Shown: positions 33,877 to 46,916, numbered from the stretch's first letter. The stretch is 64,000 bases of DNA from Coleophoma eucalyptorum (GCA_026120035.1 JALRME010000030.1:310001-374000); one strand, 5' to 3'. Made by a program: numbers and translations. The notes: generated from the sequence alone by a model not told the origin.

Positions 33877-36344
33877 TTAGATCACATTCCCGTTCACGTG
33901 AACATCATAGCCTTCACTCTTCTGCTTCAATGCCTTAGCAAGCATCAACTCCCTCATCCAATCAATGCGATCATCGCGACTGCGCACCGCAAAGTGATGC
34001 GTCTTGTTCTTGCCTTCGCCCTTCAAGCCGAGGACAGCGGACTCGTGCTTGCGGAGCTTGACTCCCTTCTCGATCGCCGCCGGGATCAGCTGGAATGCAA
34101 ACGCAGCTTCATCATGCTTGTCTGAGCGAGAGATATTCATAGCCTTAAAGGCAGCAGTGAGCTTAGACCCCGATGCAAGCGAGGAGCATGCGATGGCATA
34201 ATCGTCAACATCGATATACTCGAGTGTCTCGAGCGCGCGCGCGTCCTTGTGCATGCTGAGCGTCGTGCCTTTGAGTGTGAAATGGTGCTCGTGCCATTCG
34301 TGACGTAGCATCTTGGTCTTGCGCTTCTTCATCCAACCGGAGTATTGAACACTGTCATCATCACGTGTTACCTCTGCTGGTGGGAATGGGTAGTTGCGAT
34401 CATATTGAAGACGTGGCGCCGAGGTTTGAGTAGGCGGCGCAGTTGATACGTTCTCATCTAAACGTGGCATTGCGAAGGATGGTCGGCGGGATGATCGGGA
34501 CATGGTGCGCTGGATAGGCGCTGGCTGAGTTTTGCCCCAGTCTTGTCTGTATGACATATTGGGCGGTACGGACTGTGATGCGTCACGGGATACTGGGCCT
34601 ACGGGAACGGCTGTCACCGGGATATCCATCTCTGAGAAGGGAGTGCCAAAGCGGTAAACTGCTGTTGCTGGTGACTGTGTTGCACTGCGTAGCTCGGGGG
34701 ACAACGCCTCTGCTCGCTCCATCCTGTAAGGCTCGAAAGGCTGAGCGCTTGCAGAACGTGGTGGACGTGGTGGAGGAATGGCCAGCTTTGGAAGATTGCG
34801 AAGACCATTGACGGGTACTGGAAGAGCTGGGAACATCTCATATGAAGGAGATGGTGGGGTTCCGTTGCTCCAGGCAATCTGCTGTGGTGGATTGAGATGC
34901 TGGAACTTGATAAATTGTTTGACATTATCTTGAGGATCTCGTGATTGCACATTTCGGAGACTGGCTTCCTCAAGCTGCTGGAAGGAAGGTACTGGACCTG
35001 GACCTAGAATATCAGATGATGCTACAACTGAAGGTACGGCATCTGAAAATGGGCGGACTGCTGATGCGGTAGAGGCATTTCCTGGGTCTCCTGCAATCCA
35101 GATAGATCCGCCGCACTCGCTGGTTACTGGGTGATCTTTCTTGAAGGATTCAATCAAGCGCTGCTGACGACGATATTTGGAGCAATTCTCGCCTTTGGAG
35201 CAGTTATGTGGCTTTGGCATGAGTTGCTCAATGCCGACGATAGAGACCGAGTCACCTGGAGTGATGGCATCCTCAAGCCGCTTATGATGGCGCCTCTTGG
35301 AGCTCTTTCGTGGCTTGCTGTTTCCAGCGGCGCATTCAGGACTTTTGGCACTGTCGTTCCTCCGTGAACGGGATCTTTCCTCATCTGTCCCAGAGCTCTG
35401 GGACTTTTCCCGCCTAGAGGAGACTCTTAATAGCGGCCCAGGTCGGTACTCAACACAAGGCGATGCCACTTCATCCTCAAATGGTGTCGGCGGCTTAGGT
35501 GTGTTGCGAGCACTACCACGCAAGACATGGATCTCGTTCCACACTTTTGTCCGCTGGCCGAAGGATGGAATGTCAAGTTCGCGAAGGTCCTCAAACTTGA
35601 GTGTAATTAAAATGGCGCCAGTAATGTCATTCTCCTCAAATCTCTCTACGATGGACGACTCGAAGCCTGCTTCTTCCATCCATCTCGCAACCTGTCTTGC
35701 AGTCCAGGTTGCCACATCAGTAATGTTTAGGATCTCAGCAACATCGTTCAGGGTAGTGGTTTGTCGAAATCGTGAAGATCCCGGCGGAATTTGTGGCGGG
35801 TACGTAGTCGTTGTAGGTCTTGGTGCCCTCGGTGTTCTCGGTGTTACGGGAGACATACCCAAGACCTCCTCGTCGTATAGACTCGCTGATATGGCAGACT
35901 CTATCGAGCTGCGGAATAGATGCGGTCCGACGGGACCCTCAACTGGCTTCTTCGCGGGCAGATCGAAGTTGAAAGAGTGTACTTCATATGGACTTGGGGT
36001 GTGTACTTCCTCGTACGAGGAAATGGTAGATTCACTTCTTCGTCCCGCCTGCAGCGCATCAGTGCATGCCACTTAGTTGTATGTGCGATCTTGCTTACCG
36101 ATGCCATGCTAAGTCTTGGGGAGTTGTCCTCGACCTCACTGTCGTCGTCTTCAAAGTCCGTATCGAACATATCGGTTACTTCCGATAACGGTCGCGCCTC
36201 GAGAGCCTTCATGTTAAAGAATGTGTCTTTTGGTGTTCCTCTCTGGAACATCTCGACCCTCGGGTCAATTGGCGAGATGGGTGATCTTGCAGGCTATTTA
36301 ATTTAGCAGAGCAACGGACCTCGGGAAAGGAGTAGTCTCACCAT
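33877..36344 (-). CDS. SAM- and PH-domain polarity protein, Boi1/Boi2-like
   Basis: Predicted 789 residues on the minus strand from 36342-36344, 36099-36293 and 33877-36048. A SAM domain lies at about residues 178-243 (TWTARQVARWMEEAGFESSI, FEENDITGAILITLKFEDLR, ELDIPSFGQRTKVWNEI). A PH domain lies at about 633-772 (YSGWMKKRKTKMLRHEWHEH, ending in HHFAVRSRDDRIDWMRELML). Between them are Ser/Arg-rich and Pro-rich stretches, including PPPRPPRSASAQP, an SH3-ligand-like motif. Yeast Boi proteins also carry an SH3 domain, which I do not see here. They bind phospholipids and Cdc42-pathway partners at growth sites, so a role at hyphal tips or septa is plausible. The first exon would be only the ATG; if instead translation starts at the ATG at 36251, the protein is 15 residues shorter. 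Confidence 0.85.
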
Positions 36345-37990
36345 ATTGCCTATATACGATGGGTATCTGAATAATATGTTCTGGTGCTAGCAATCCTAGC
36401 TATCTCCCTTTTACCGTTGCCGGTTCACCGATTCTTCGCTTGCTCGCTCAAAGGCTCCAAAGGGGACTCGAATTCCAAGGCGTATAGATAACGAAACAAA
36501 GGAGGGCGCTTTTTCAGATCGCAGAAATAACGAAAGATTTGAGGGTTGGGTGAGAAAAGAAACAGGAGATGGCAAAAGAGGAGGAAAAGGAGAATGGAAA
36601 GAAGTTTGGCGCCTACTCGAGGTATATGAATGACGCCGCAGACGATGAGAGTGGTGTGTGCGTGCACGAACTATCTCTCGATGTGAGGTGAAGAAGGCCT
36701 CGAGTCTCAGTCACTGGTTGCGCTCCCTCTCGTCACAGCGCCTACAGCACGCAAGGACCGACGCAGATGTCGTCCTACTCGTCCATCGTACTCCTCCCCT
36801 GCCGTCGCTCAACCTACCTCGCAGACCATGCCGGTAGAAGGGAGGGGTGGAGTTGAGTGGTCGCTGGATAAGTGACCAGCCTGCATGGCATGGCGTTCTT
36901 GGACCAGTTACGTAGGTATGCAAACGACCGTGCTGAAGCTGCGATCTCGTGCATGGAAGCACAAATAGAGAGTGGAAGGACGGAAAGTCTAAAGCCTGCA
37001 GGTTGAGTGCAGGAAGAGTACAATTCTGTCATATCGGACTACGGTACGATAGCATGTACACAAACACACAAGCGTCGAGGTCCAGGTCGAGTTCGATGAG
37101 CGCTCTCCGACCCAGGCGGGAAGCGATAAAAGACGGCGACTGATAGGACGCATCGGACCCCGCCTTTGGCCATGCAACCACTAAAGCTCTGTAAAAACGT
37201 GTGACAAGAATATCCGGCCCTCCCACTCGTTGCTGATTTTATCCAGTTTTCCTGTAAGCGCTCAACGATGCCATTCTACGCGCTGGTTGGTGCATAAAGT
37301 AAGATATGCCCGTTTTCTGTTCAAGGCCTTCCGCCCACCATTGGCTGCTGTCAGCAACAGAGTTTCGGATGCTTAAAAATACTCGACTTGACCCTTTTCG
37401 ACTTCGGCGACCCAGGTTTTTTTTTTCATTTAGGCAGAGGGGACCAGTTAGAGTCCTTATCACGCCTCATTTTATTTCCATCACCAGGTAGGCACCAATG
37501 GGATGCCTTAGAAGCCCATGATTTTATTTTCATTGTGCCAACGTACCCCTGCCCTGGAGAATTGATCGCAGATTGTGATGGGCCGATCCCTTTTGCTTCG
37601 TGCCCTCTGTTCATTTTAGAAGTATTTACGATCCAACGAATGAGGTGGTTGGGAAGCCATAAGAGCGACATTGGGGCCTTGATTACCGTTTAACCTACCC
37701 TATTTACGACGAGAGGGGTGGAGAAAAAAAGGAAAGGGAAAGGGAGCGGCCCGTTACGAAGTACCGTCACGAGGAAGGATGGGAAAAGTGGAGTGAACAT
37801 ATCGGTGAGCTTGAGCAAAGACTTCCTTCGAGCCCGAAGACCGGGATACGTCGCTAATAAGGCAGGAATGGACTTTCTTTTGATTCTGCGCTATTGTCTC
37901 CAACCCAGCCCGCAAGCGAAGGGGGATAAGGTGTATGCCATTCGTACAATAAACTTTTAACTCACGAACTGGTATTCTCAGGTTCGTCTT

Positions 37991-38021
37991 TACGTATGTA
38001 CGTCTGTATGTATGTATGTAT
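37991..38021. repeat. GTAT-type tetranucleotide microsatellite
   Basis: Interrupted repeats of GTAT/TACG in the intergenic region. Confidence 0.7.
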
Positions 38022-38529
38022 CACAACCGGAGGATGTGAACCGGGTGTGCTGATGAAATGCTTGCGTTGCTCTCTCATCACATCTCCCACACATATATAT
38101 ATCATCTTTCTCCTGCAGCATGTATGTACTGTGCGCGGAAGCGAGCTCTGGATATGCAGATTGGCATAAGCCATTGCATCCCAAGAAAAGAAATCAGGCG
38201 TTGACTGGACAGCCACTCTGACGAACCCGGTTTCCCCGGTCGTGCTCCCCCTCTTACTCAGTCCCAACTCTTCCCTTTTTGTTTTGTTTTGTGTTTCTTT
38301 TTTTTTTCCCTATTTTTTATATCCGCATATACTTTACGGTTGCGGTGCGGTGCGATGCGGCGCGGTGCCTTGCGATGTGCATCCGCTTCTCGCCTTTCAA
38401 AGGAAGCTTTTTTCTTCTCTTCCTGTATCACGTTTCTTTTTAAGCCCGTCTCGGCGACGTGTTTGTCCTACTATGGTGCGTGAACGGTCATGAACTGAGT
38501 ATGGCATGGCTGGGAATTAGGTTGGGGGC

Positions 38530-38530
<1 letters not shown>

Positions 38531-38578
<48 letters not shown>
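38531..38578. repeat. (AG)n microsatellite, about 23 units
   Basis: An uninterrupted run of AG dinucleotides. Polypurine strand; likely length-polymorphic. Confidence 0.95.
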
Positions 38579-38579
<1 letters not shown>

Positions 38580-38591
38580 AAGACAGCTTGT

Positions 38592-38621
38592 CATGCCATG
38601 CCATGCGATGCCATGCCATGC
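38592..38621. repeat. CATGC pentanucleotide repeat
   Basis: Five to six copies of CATGC/CATGCGATGC close after the AG tract. A related ATGGC run (44301-44321) occurs again near pro1. Confidence 0.85.
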
Positions 38622-41600
38622 TGCCAGACGACATGCGTGGCTGGAAAGCTACCCGGGAGGATCACAAAGATCCCAACTTCAAGACAAATTGCGGTTCCCT
38701 TGGTCGAGACTTTGGCCCTTTGTTCGTCGGGTGTGGCTTTTCGGGGGAGGAGGGGGGAAAGGGAGTACGATGGGGAAGCGTGCAGAGAGCAGAGCTAGTG
38801 TGATTGTGATAGTGATGTGACTTGGTGCGTTTTTAATTGATTCGGGTACTGCACTTCGGACTCACTTGCTGTTTTGTGCCCAAAGGTCCTACGTCGTTCT
38901 CGCAATACACCGCAATCGACGAAGGAATATCACACTGTGAATGGCCTTGGTTTTCTCCCTTTTTCATTTTGCTGCTGGGTTATTTTTCTGATCTGTCAAC
39001 TCCGGAATGTGCTTCATGTTCTGGTCTTTGCATCCTGGTATTGCTGAGCAAGCAATGGGGAACGGTGTGTGCGGTGCTGGGAGAGAGCTAACTCCCTTTT
39101 GCAGAAGTAAGTGAGTGAATGAATGGGATGAGTGGACTAGGAAGGTGTTGCGGTGTCTCCGTTAGACGAGCAAGAATCCCAATGAGTGAGAGATGGACAG
39201 TGACTTTGGCCTGGCCAGGCCTATTCGAATCCTTTCCCAGCAGACAATCATATTGCTCAACGGTATATCACCTCCACAATTCTGTTGAGTGAGTGTCAAA
39301 TAGGTAGCTTCCTCTAGGATTTCGTTGCAGCTGCCTCCCTCCCCCCGAATAGAGCGAACCCAAAGGCTTCGCTGTCCCTATGCGCTGTACAATGCGAGTA
39401 CAGTTAATGCTCAATGATGCAACTAAGTGACAACGGGACGCTCCGAAAACAGGAGGATTGCATCTAAGTTGCATCTAAGGAATCGATCCCCTGTCCTATA
39501 GCTGTGGTTTGCAGATCAGGTGTTTGTTGCCCACATGACTTTTCCATCCCTACCTTAACCGTTTTGCTATCAACTATCACTTACCAGCCACTTACTTGCC
39601 ACCTCATTCTCACTGCCACTAAGTACCTGGGATATAGTAGTACATGCCAGTACTTTACTTTACACTTTCTTTTCACCGCTGCTTCAGGTACCGCGTTGTA
39701 CACCGACCTTTGACCATCTTTTCTCTTCCCGTGTGCGCTTCCAAAAAAAAATCAAGGAAATCGCGAAGCGAGACGAGGCGAGCAATGTACCTAGCTAATA
39801 GTCGATTATTGGATCTCCGCCCTGCGAGTATCGTCGGCTTAAAGCACTTACTCACTCATTCGCGCTCGTCTATCCATACGTAAGGTATGGATGTTCTCAT
39901 GTGCTCCCTCGTGACAATTCCACTCTTTGCGCTCTCCCGTCCATTGCACCACCGCACTTGGCAACACCAACGAAACCATCGGGATCGCCCTCCATCGGGA
40001 CGGGGGGGTTCCCTCCATACAGATCCCCCGAACTAGGGTTTTGCCTGAGTTTATACTTTGATTTTCTCCGTGTCGAACTCCAATGGGAGGTGGAAAGCGC
40101 TGGCACACTCTGCTCACATGATTGAATTCTCATGCGCGTTCCCTTGTTGCTTCCCGCTGTTTAGGGGGGGGGGGGAGGGTCTTGTGGTGGTGAGATCACA
40201 CGAGATAGGTAGATGGGGATGTGGAATGTGGAAGAGGTTTTTTTTTTTTTCAAGGAGCTGCAATGGTGACAGGCGGGAAAACGAGGGAATGCAAGTGACT
40301 TCTCGAAGCTATCGGGATGAGTGGTTGGAGAAGGTCCGAATAGATAGGCGTTGATGTATCAGAGACGGGCTGGAGAATGGTGGGGATGGTGATTGGGACT
40401 CCTCCTTTTTCCTCATGTCTTTGATCTTTGTCTTGTCTTGTTTTCGAGAAAATGTGCTTTGATGTGACATTTGACAGCGGGATTTGCGGGGATCGTGGGT
40501 TTGCTGGTTCGATTGGTTGCGCGTTTTGCGCCTCTTGCGTTTCCTATACGTGAAGACAATGGGGTAATGACAGATAGAGAAAGTTGTGGAGGTTGGTGAG
40601 GAAGGATGGGGAATTAAGAGTGAACTGGCAGAGAGGTTTTGGTCTTCTACTTTCTTTTGATATCTCGTCGGCAGTTCACTTTCAACTGGTTTTCGGTACA
40701 ATGCCATTGTTTCTTTCCTTTTCCCTCTCTTAGTATTCTCAATATGATCTGCGAGTGCACAAGCGAGGGCCGAGGGAAGGTAGAAGGAAGGTGAAGGAGA
40801 AAAAACTCATGATATCCACATGTACATGGTCTTCCTCCCGTTCGCCCTAGTGGTATATTGCGCAATGTATCTTCTATTGGATAGGATGTGAGAAGTGACA
40901 GGTTTATGCCGAAGTAAACGAGTTAACCGAAAGAGAAGTCTCCAGGACCGTGACCATCCTCTAAGTACCTCCATAACCAAGGGGGGTTTGGGGTCGGGCT
41001 TCGATTCCTTGCAAGCCCCGAAGTTTTCACAGTCGATTTATTTCCTAGAATTGAATTGTAGTGGTCCTCGGCGGAAAAATCAATAGAAAACCTATCGTAT
41101 TTTTCGGACAAATCAATACAATAGAACGAGAGGAAAAAACAGGCTCGGAAATTGCGTGACCAGTCAACTAATTGGATTCGCCTGGCCTACGTAATCTGGA
41201 GAATTCGTCTCACCCGCAAGCTAGTGCTAAACTCAATGTCCTAGGTAGCTATACTGCAAGAAGACCTCACTGCATGGTGGGCTTTATCTTATCGCCAACG
41301 CCAGAACCCGTGATATGATGGTACCGAAAAGTACTTCGTCCTTCAGCCAGCCTCGCTTTTAAGGAACGGAAAGGGAGGGAAAGTCCTCGCGAACACTCCA
41401 ATCAAGATCGCGATCATCTGGTGTCCCCCGCCGGAGATTCCGTCGGTTGACCTAAATCGGACGAGAGAATGGTAGGTGGACAAGGTTGGGCCGGTGGTTC
41501 CAGGGAAGGGATAACAGATCCTGAAGGGTAATCACTCCGTCATGATACGGTGAATGGTTCCTTGTTGCTGATCGCAATGTGATCTTTGTTTTTTTTCTTT

Positions 41601-41942
41601 CGCGATCGCTGCTCTTTCGGGCCTTGATCTTTCTGCTGACCTGGTTACAACTGTCGTTGCTGAGCCCGAACAGCCGAGCGATGGAATGGATGTTTATGCT
41701 TTTATTGTTTTTAATCTCGCGGGTGTGCTCCACTAGCTCGTGCAAACCCCGGAGTTCAACGATTCGGATCAATATCGAATTGCGCTATGAGGCTTTATTG
41801 TGTGTGAGAGTGGTAGATCTGACAAGCATAGGATATTTGCTCGGCCATGAACGAAAACGGCAGTTGTGAAAGGATGTTCCGGTCGCTTGGCCGGATGGGA
41901 TCGCTCGGCTCAGTCTTACGAGTTTTCGATGGAGCCAGAGGT

Positions 41943-41972
41943 AGTATTGTATTGTATTGTATGGTATTGTAC
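41943..41972. repeat. TATTG pentanucleotide repeat
   Basis: Four to five copies of GTATT with one substitution, inside the pro1 upstream region. Confidence 0.8.
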
Positions 41973-43690
41973 TACACCAGACCGTCAGACAGGCGGGGGT
42001 AAGCAAGCACGCAAGCAACTTCCGATAAAGATTCGATTAGAAGGAGCCGGGGGGCGCAGGAGTGGAAGAAGGGGAAAAGGTTGGTGGAAGGGTGACGACA
42101 AGCGAGCGAGCTACACAATGCACCTGACCTTCAGATGTCACCACAACTACTGAGGACCGGAATGAACTCCTGCCAGACGCCCGCGCAAAGAAGCAGCCAT
42201 AATTAGCTATGATTGTTGGGGACGATGGGAAGGAAAAGAACCAAAATAGACCTGCATGGAGAGAGCTAGGCGCATAGCGGTGCTAAATTTGTCGCCTTTG
42301 CCAGCGGTTACAGTGTGATTAATGGTGCATAAAGTGGCCCGAACGAGACGGTCACGTAGAAGACAATAGCGGTTAATTAGGTAGCTAAGTTTAGCTGCAA
42401 GCCCCGAGCCGGAGCGGGAGAAGAAGGAGAAGGAGGAGAAGAAGAGGAAGAAGCGGAATCAGGCGCGCAGAAGGAAAGATCGGGTGTTCGTTATCGAAAG
42501 ACGGGCAGACAGGAGCTGCACGCAATGGCCAGGTTCAGGGGGGGGGCAGATTACCCTACTGGGCCCCTGGCTAGCCTGCATCTCCCCACGAGAGCTCAGA
42601 CCGGCGGCGCCCGCGGATTGGCTGGAACCCCCCGCCTCGCACTTGGGCCCGTGCATGTGTTCATCCTGGTTGTGGGCGACGGTTGGCTCCCGCTTCCCGT
42701 TGCATTTGGCGCTAAGACGATGGATCACATCTTGTCTTGACGTCTCCTCCAACCAAGCCCTTTGGCGGCCACACCTCGTGAGTGCCATCCATGTTTTTGG
42801 TCGTCGGACCCAGGCACTATCACCATCAGTCACGCATTCGTACCACCAAAACCCAGTTCTGAACCTGTCCTTCTGCTGCTGCTGCTCCAGTCCTACCACT
42901 CCCACTCCCACTCCCACTAACTACCACCACAACACCACCGCCCATTCCTGACGGGCCTCGTCCGGCGGAACCAATGGAACTCTGACCGCTGCTTCCCACT
43001 TGGCCATTCGATGACTCCCCGAGATGGGCAGACGAGTGCTGCTGCACTACTGACTCAGAAGGAAGAATGTCGAGGCCCCCTTCCTCGACCCGCTACGATG
43101 GGATTGGGCTGCAATGGTATGGGTTCGATGGACCTAGTATCGTCTGCTATAGCTATAGCTCGGGCTTGGTAAGCGATGAGATTTCCTTGAATTTGGCGAG
43201 GTGTACATGCTGCACCTGCTCTCCGCCTCCGGCTGCTGCAGCGCGCAACCATAATGTCTGTGGGCACCGGAACCATGAAGGTACAGATGAACCTGCTCCG
43301 CGTCGCCCATCAACTGCAGCTCCAGAGGAAACTCCTGCAGCACAGAGCATCACAACGGCTACCGTCTGTAAGTAAATTGAAGTGCTTCCGCACACGGCTG
43401 AACTGGTCCTTGCATGAAGCATGGACCAGCTTGATTGCAGTGCGCCGCCGTTCAGGGGGACATCCCCTAGGGAGCAGTGCGAACGACTTAGACTTAGGCA
43501 TGTCCAGGACAGGCATGTAAACCTAGACCCGCACCGGCAGCAGATCGTTCTCGATAAACTGGCCATGTACAGGAAAGTACCCACGGTACTCACTCGCAAC
43601 CTCTCGCCCGCTGCAGCCCGAACTTTCTTCTGGGCCAGCCGACGAGGCTCAGGCTAAGGCTACGAGCCAAAACCTTGTCCGATATTGGCT

Positions 43691-43728
43691 TGCTCCTCAT
43701 CCTGCTCATCCTGCTCATCCTGCTCAGC
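43691..43728. repeat. CTGCTCATC nonanucleotide repeat
   Basis: Four near-exact copies of a 9-bp unit (TGCTCATCC) in the G+C-rich part of the pro1 upstream region. It keeps one reading frame but sits in no credible gene. Confidence 0.8.
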
Positions 43729-44300
43729 GCCAATCGACGCATCCATCCGGGGTATCTCGACCCTGGTTGATTATCCGCTGCATGAGGTGCTGACCAAGCG
43801 GAGGGAGAGTTTCGCCGTGGCTTGTCTGAGTGGCTGGCCACCACCTCGCCGTCCTCAACCACCCTGAACAACGGCTTTGTATTGGTGTTGGCCTGGCTGC
43901 CAGAAATGGATCCAAGCAACGTTGTGCAGGCCGGTGTGGGTGTAGGTGTAACTCCTCTGCTACTCCCGGTCGAGTCGCAGCTGGTGCCTTTGTCGTTGCT
44001 TTTGGGTAGCACGCTTGGGTCGTCCCGGCTGGTATGTCGTCCTTCCCTCACCGTCCAACTCGATATTGCTCGGCTAAATACTTCGCACCTAGTCGTCGCC
44101 CTGCTCTCACCTCACCCCATCATACCCTGGGTGTACCTCCCCCCTGCACTCGACGGTATTATGCCGCGACCTGCCACCATATGGCCCTCTCCCTCCCCAT
44201 CCCTGACCCTGTTCTCCGCAGCGCCTTGGCCATGAACCTGAACACCAACTCGCTAGCCGCACGTGTGCAGGTGAGAGAGACTTCTCGTCATCATAGGCGC

Positions 44301-44321
44301 ATGGCATGGCATGGCATGGCA
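44301..44321. repeat. ATGGC pentanucleotide repeat
   Basis: Four copies of ATGGC about 460 bases before the pro1 start. Each copy contains an ATG, so they add upstream start codons if transcribed. Confidence 0.85.
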
Positions 44322-44783
44322 GGAATAGTATCATTCCAATTCGTCCCCCCTTCGCATGTTCAAAAATAGATTCTGGATATCGATGGCTTGAGATGCATCT
44401 TTTGGTCGACCATCCGGTCCATCCTATATAGATGCGGTGCACACAACATCCATATACTTCGAAATGGTAAGAGAGTTGATGCCAAAGTTGCGTAGATCGT
44501 AAACTCCCCCTCGACATCAACACCTCTCCGCTGCTTTCATTACCGACCGACCTGCTCTTCGCCCACCAACCTCCCAAAGCTAAGCTGGCCTTGCTTTGAT
44601 ACTGTCACTCTTTAATAAATTAATTCACCACTCCAGCCTCGCCAATAGCGACCTGGAAGACCCCGGTTGTCCATCGCCTGCAATATCGACAACCTTTTCG
44701 ACCTTGGGCCCGACTCCCGCTGCTGCTCTCGGCTCGAGTCACGTTCAACCCCACCTGGACCCTGTTCGAGGTACCTCCTACAA

Positions 44784-46916
44784 ATGTCAACTCAACCCCC
44801 CAACTCTGCCCAGCACTTGATGAGCAGACCAAACCGTGCCATGGCTGTTGCTCAACCCAAGGCAAAGCAGCCGGCCAAGGCCAATCTCAACAATGCTAAC
44901 CAAAGCAACAAAGCCAAAGCTCAGATGCACCGGCGGAGTCGCACAGGTTGGTGGTTCCCTTCACTTACTCCGCTCGTGCTTGGTAGTGTCGTCGCTACTT
45001 GGTAAGCTTACCACTGACGATGGCCTTTAGGATGTTATACTTGCCGACTGAGAAGAAAGAAGTGCGACGAGGGGAATCCATCGTGTACTGCTTGCAAACA
45101 TCTGGGACTACAGTGCCAGTACAAGCGGCCCATGTGGTGGAGCAACAACGATCAACGTCGCGTACAGAAGGACCAGATCAAAGCCATAATCAAGCGAAAG
45201 AAACTCACGGAGAAGAGCACATCCAGTCAAGTCCTCACAACTTCCGGCGGCGAAACACCTCCTGGCCTCTCGCATTCATTGCCAACTTCTGCAACCTACT
45301 CCGACTCCATAGACCGTACCAGATCGGCATCCATTGATTCACAGTACTCGCTCTTTGACTTTGGCGCACCGCAGCTTGCCGATTTTACAGCCTACAATGC
45401 ACAGATGCACTCATCCCATTCACAGTATGCGCCCATCTACCCAGAATTTTCACCCTACGAAATCGATGTCAAGACCGAGAGACAGATGTTTGTGAATGAC
45501 ATTCCAACTCGTCGTGAATCGACCATCTCTACCTTCAGCACCTTTCACCCACCCCCTCCCCCCGAAGCAATGCTCCCTTCTTTCCCAGTTGACCACGACT
45601 GGTCGGAAGAGGTTTATCAAGAGCGACGAGAATCTCTTACGGAGGAGACGCTCAACATGAACTTCTTTGACTTCTCCCACGGTCCGGCCGTAGACTCACG
45701 ACAAGTTGCCATTGAACTAGACGAGGGCGACCAGAGATTACTTGACCACTTCATTTCTGATGTTCTCCCAACCGTCTTCCCAATCCTCGAGACCAACCAA
45801 CACGGTTCTGCTCGCACCGATCTTGTCCTCCCAGCACTGCAAAGTAACAAGTGTTATTTACACTGCTGTTTAAGTATCGCAGCACAGCACTTCAAAGCAA
45901 CGATGAACATACAAAGCGAGCAAATTGACAACGACATCATGCGCCATCGCTACGCAACCATTTCCGAGCTGTGCGAAGCTCTCAATCGTGATGAGGACCA
46001 CCAACAGATCTTGGAAGCCACACTCGGCATGATCTTCTTCCAATGCTCGGTTGGTCGCTTCGATGATTCTCTCCCCGACATCCCATGGCACCAACATTTC
46101 CAAGCTGCCATCTCCCTCGTGCAGAAGCTTGAACTACCACGCATCGTCACCGAATCGCACGCAGATATGCAAACCCCTTTCAACATGACTCTCACCGCCT
46201 GGATCGACATTCTCGGCTCCTCCCTGCAAGGGCGCTCTCCAACCTTCGCGCATACCTATCGCGACAAACATCTCTCGTCTAATACCTCACTAGGCCTTCG
46301 TGAGCTTATGGGCTGCGACGATCGTGTCATGTACCTTATCTCCGAGATCACCTGCCTCGACGCCCTCAAGTCTGAAGGGATGGACGACATGACCCTTTGC
46401 CACCACGTGCATCTACTCGGCGATCAGATCGGCGTCACGGAGCACGCCGAAGCGCCACCCAAGATTCCCTTCAATGCTAACGGTATCCTGAGCCCCAAAC
46501 AGCTCTCCAAGAACATTACTGCAGCCTATCGCCTCGCAGCTCGCATCTACCTCTGCAGCCTTGTCCCAGGCTTCTCGCCAATGCAAGAAAGCTGTCAGGG
46601 CCTTGTTGACAAACTTGCCTCGGCTCTCGAATTCATCCCTGCCGGTGCAACTGGCTTCGATCGCTCGCTCGTCTGGGTCTACCTCATCGGTGGCTCAGTG
46701 AGCACTGCGGGCTCGAAGTTCCGGGAGCTGTTCCATAGTCGAATCTTTCAATTGGGAGATCTTGCCACTTTGGGCAGCTTTGGAAGAGTTAATTGTCTTC
46801 TCAGAGAGGTTTGGACCCATGTAGATGGCCGCCTAAGTCCCGGTGGAGGTGCAGCCCATTATGTCTCCTGGCGTGACGTAATGCAGATGAAGGGTTGGGA
46901 CTTCTTGCTTATCTAA
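44784..46916 (+). CDS. pro1: Zn2Cys6 sexual-development regulator PRO1 (ADV-1)
   Basis: Predicted 682 residues from two exons (44784-44946 and 45031-46916). The zinc cluster at residues 56-83 has spacing CX2CX6CX6CX2CX6C (CYTCRLRRKKC, CTACKHLGLQC). It is preceded by a basic HRRSRTG and interrupted by the intron between Thr and Gly just before the first Cys. The following block (YKRPMWWSNNDQRR, IKAIIKRKKLTEKS, PPGLSHSLPTSATYSDSIDR, FSPYEIDVKTERQMFVND) and the long C-terminal half (SNKCYLHCCLSIAAQHFKAT, DNDIMRHRYATISELCEALN) match PRO1 of Sordaria and ADV-1 of Neurospora as I know them. That protein is a nuclear master regulator of fruiting-body formation and cell fusion. The intron position inside the zinc cluster is conserved in the family. 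The ATG at 44784 is followed by a Gln/Asn/Lys-rich N-terminus. Confidence 0.93.

Larger units (their letters stand above)
36345..44783. other. 8.4-kb gene-poor region between divergent Boi-like and pro1 genes
   Basis: No open frame here has a domain, and those examined lack an ATG or read as compositional noise. The region carries several microsatellites, a poly-G run near 40164, and many short ATG frames. From about 42480 to 44250 the base composition becomes visibly richer in G and C. There the sequence has a donor-like CAG|GTGAGA at about 44264 after a short ATG frame (MNLNTNSLAARVQ). The best reading is a long regulatory region and a spliced, uORF-bearing 5' leader of pro1, plus the promoter of the minus-strand gene. 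Non-coding RNAs cannot be excluded. Confidence 0.5.

Noticed and set aside
42459..44577. Several ORFs of 100-156 codons on both strands upstream of pro1
   Set aside because: G+C-rich sequence yields long chance frames on both strands at once; translations are Ser/Pro/Arg-rich with no domain.
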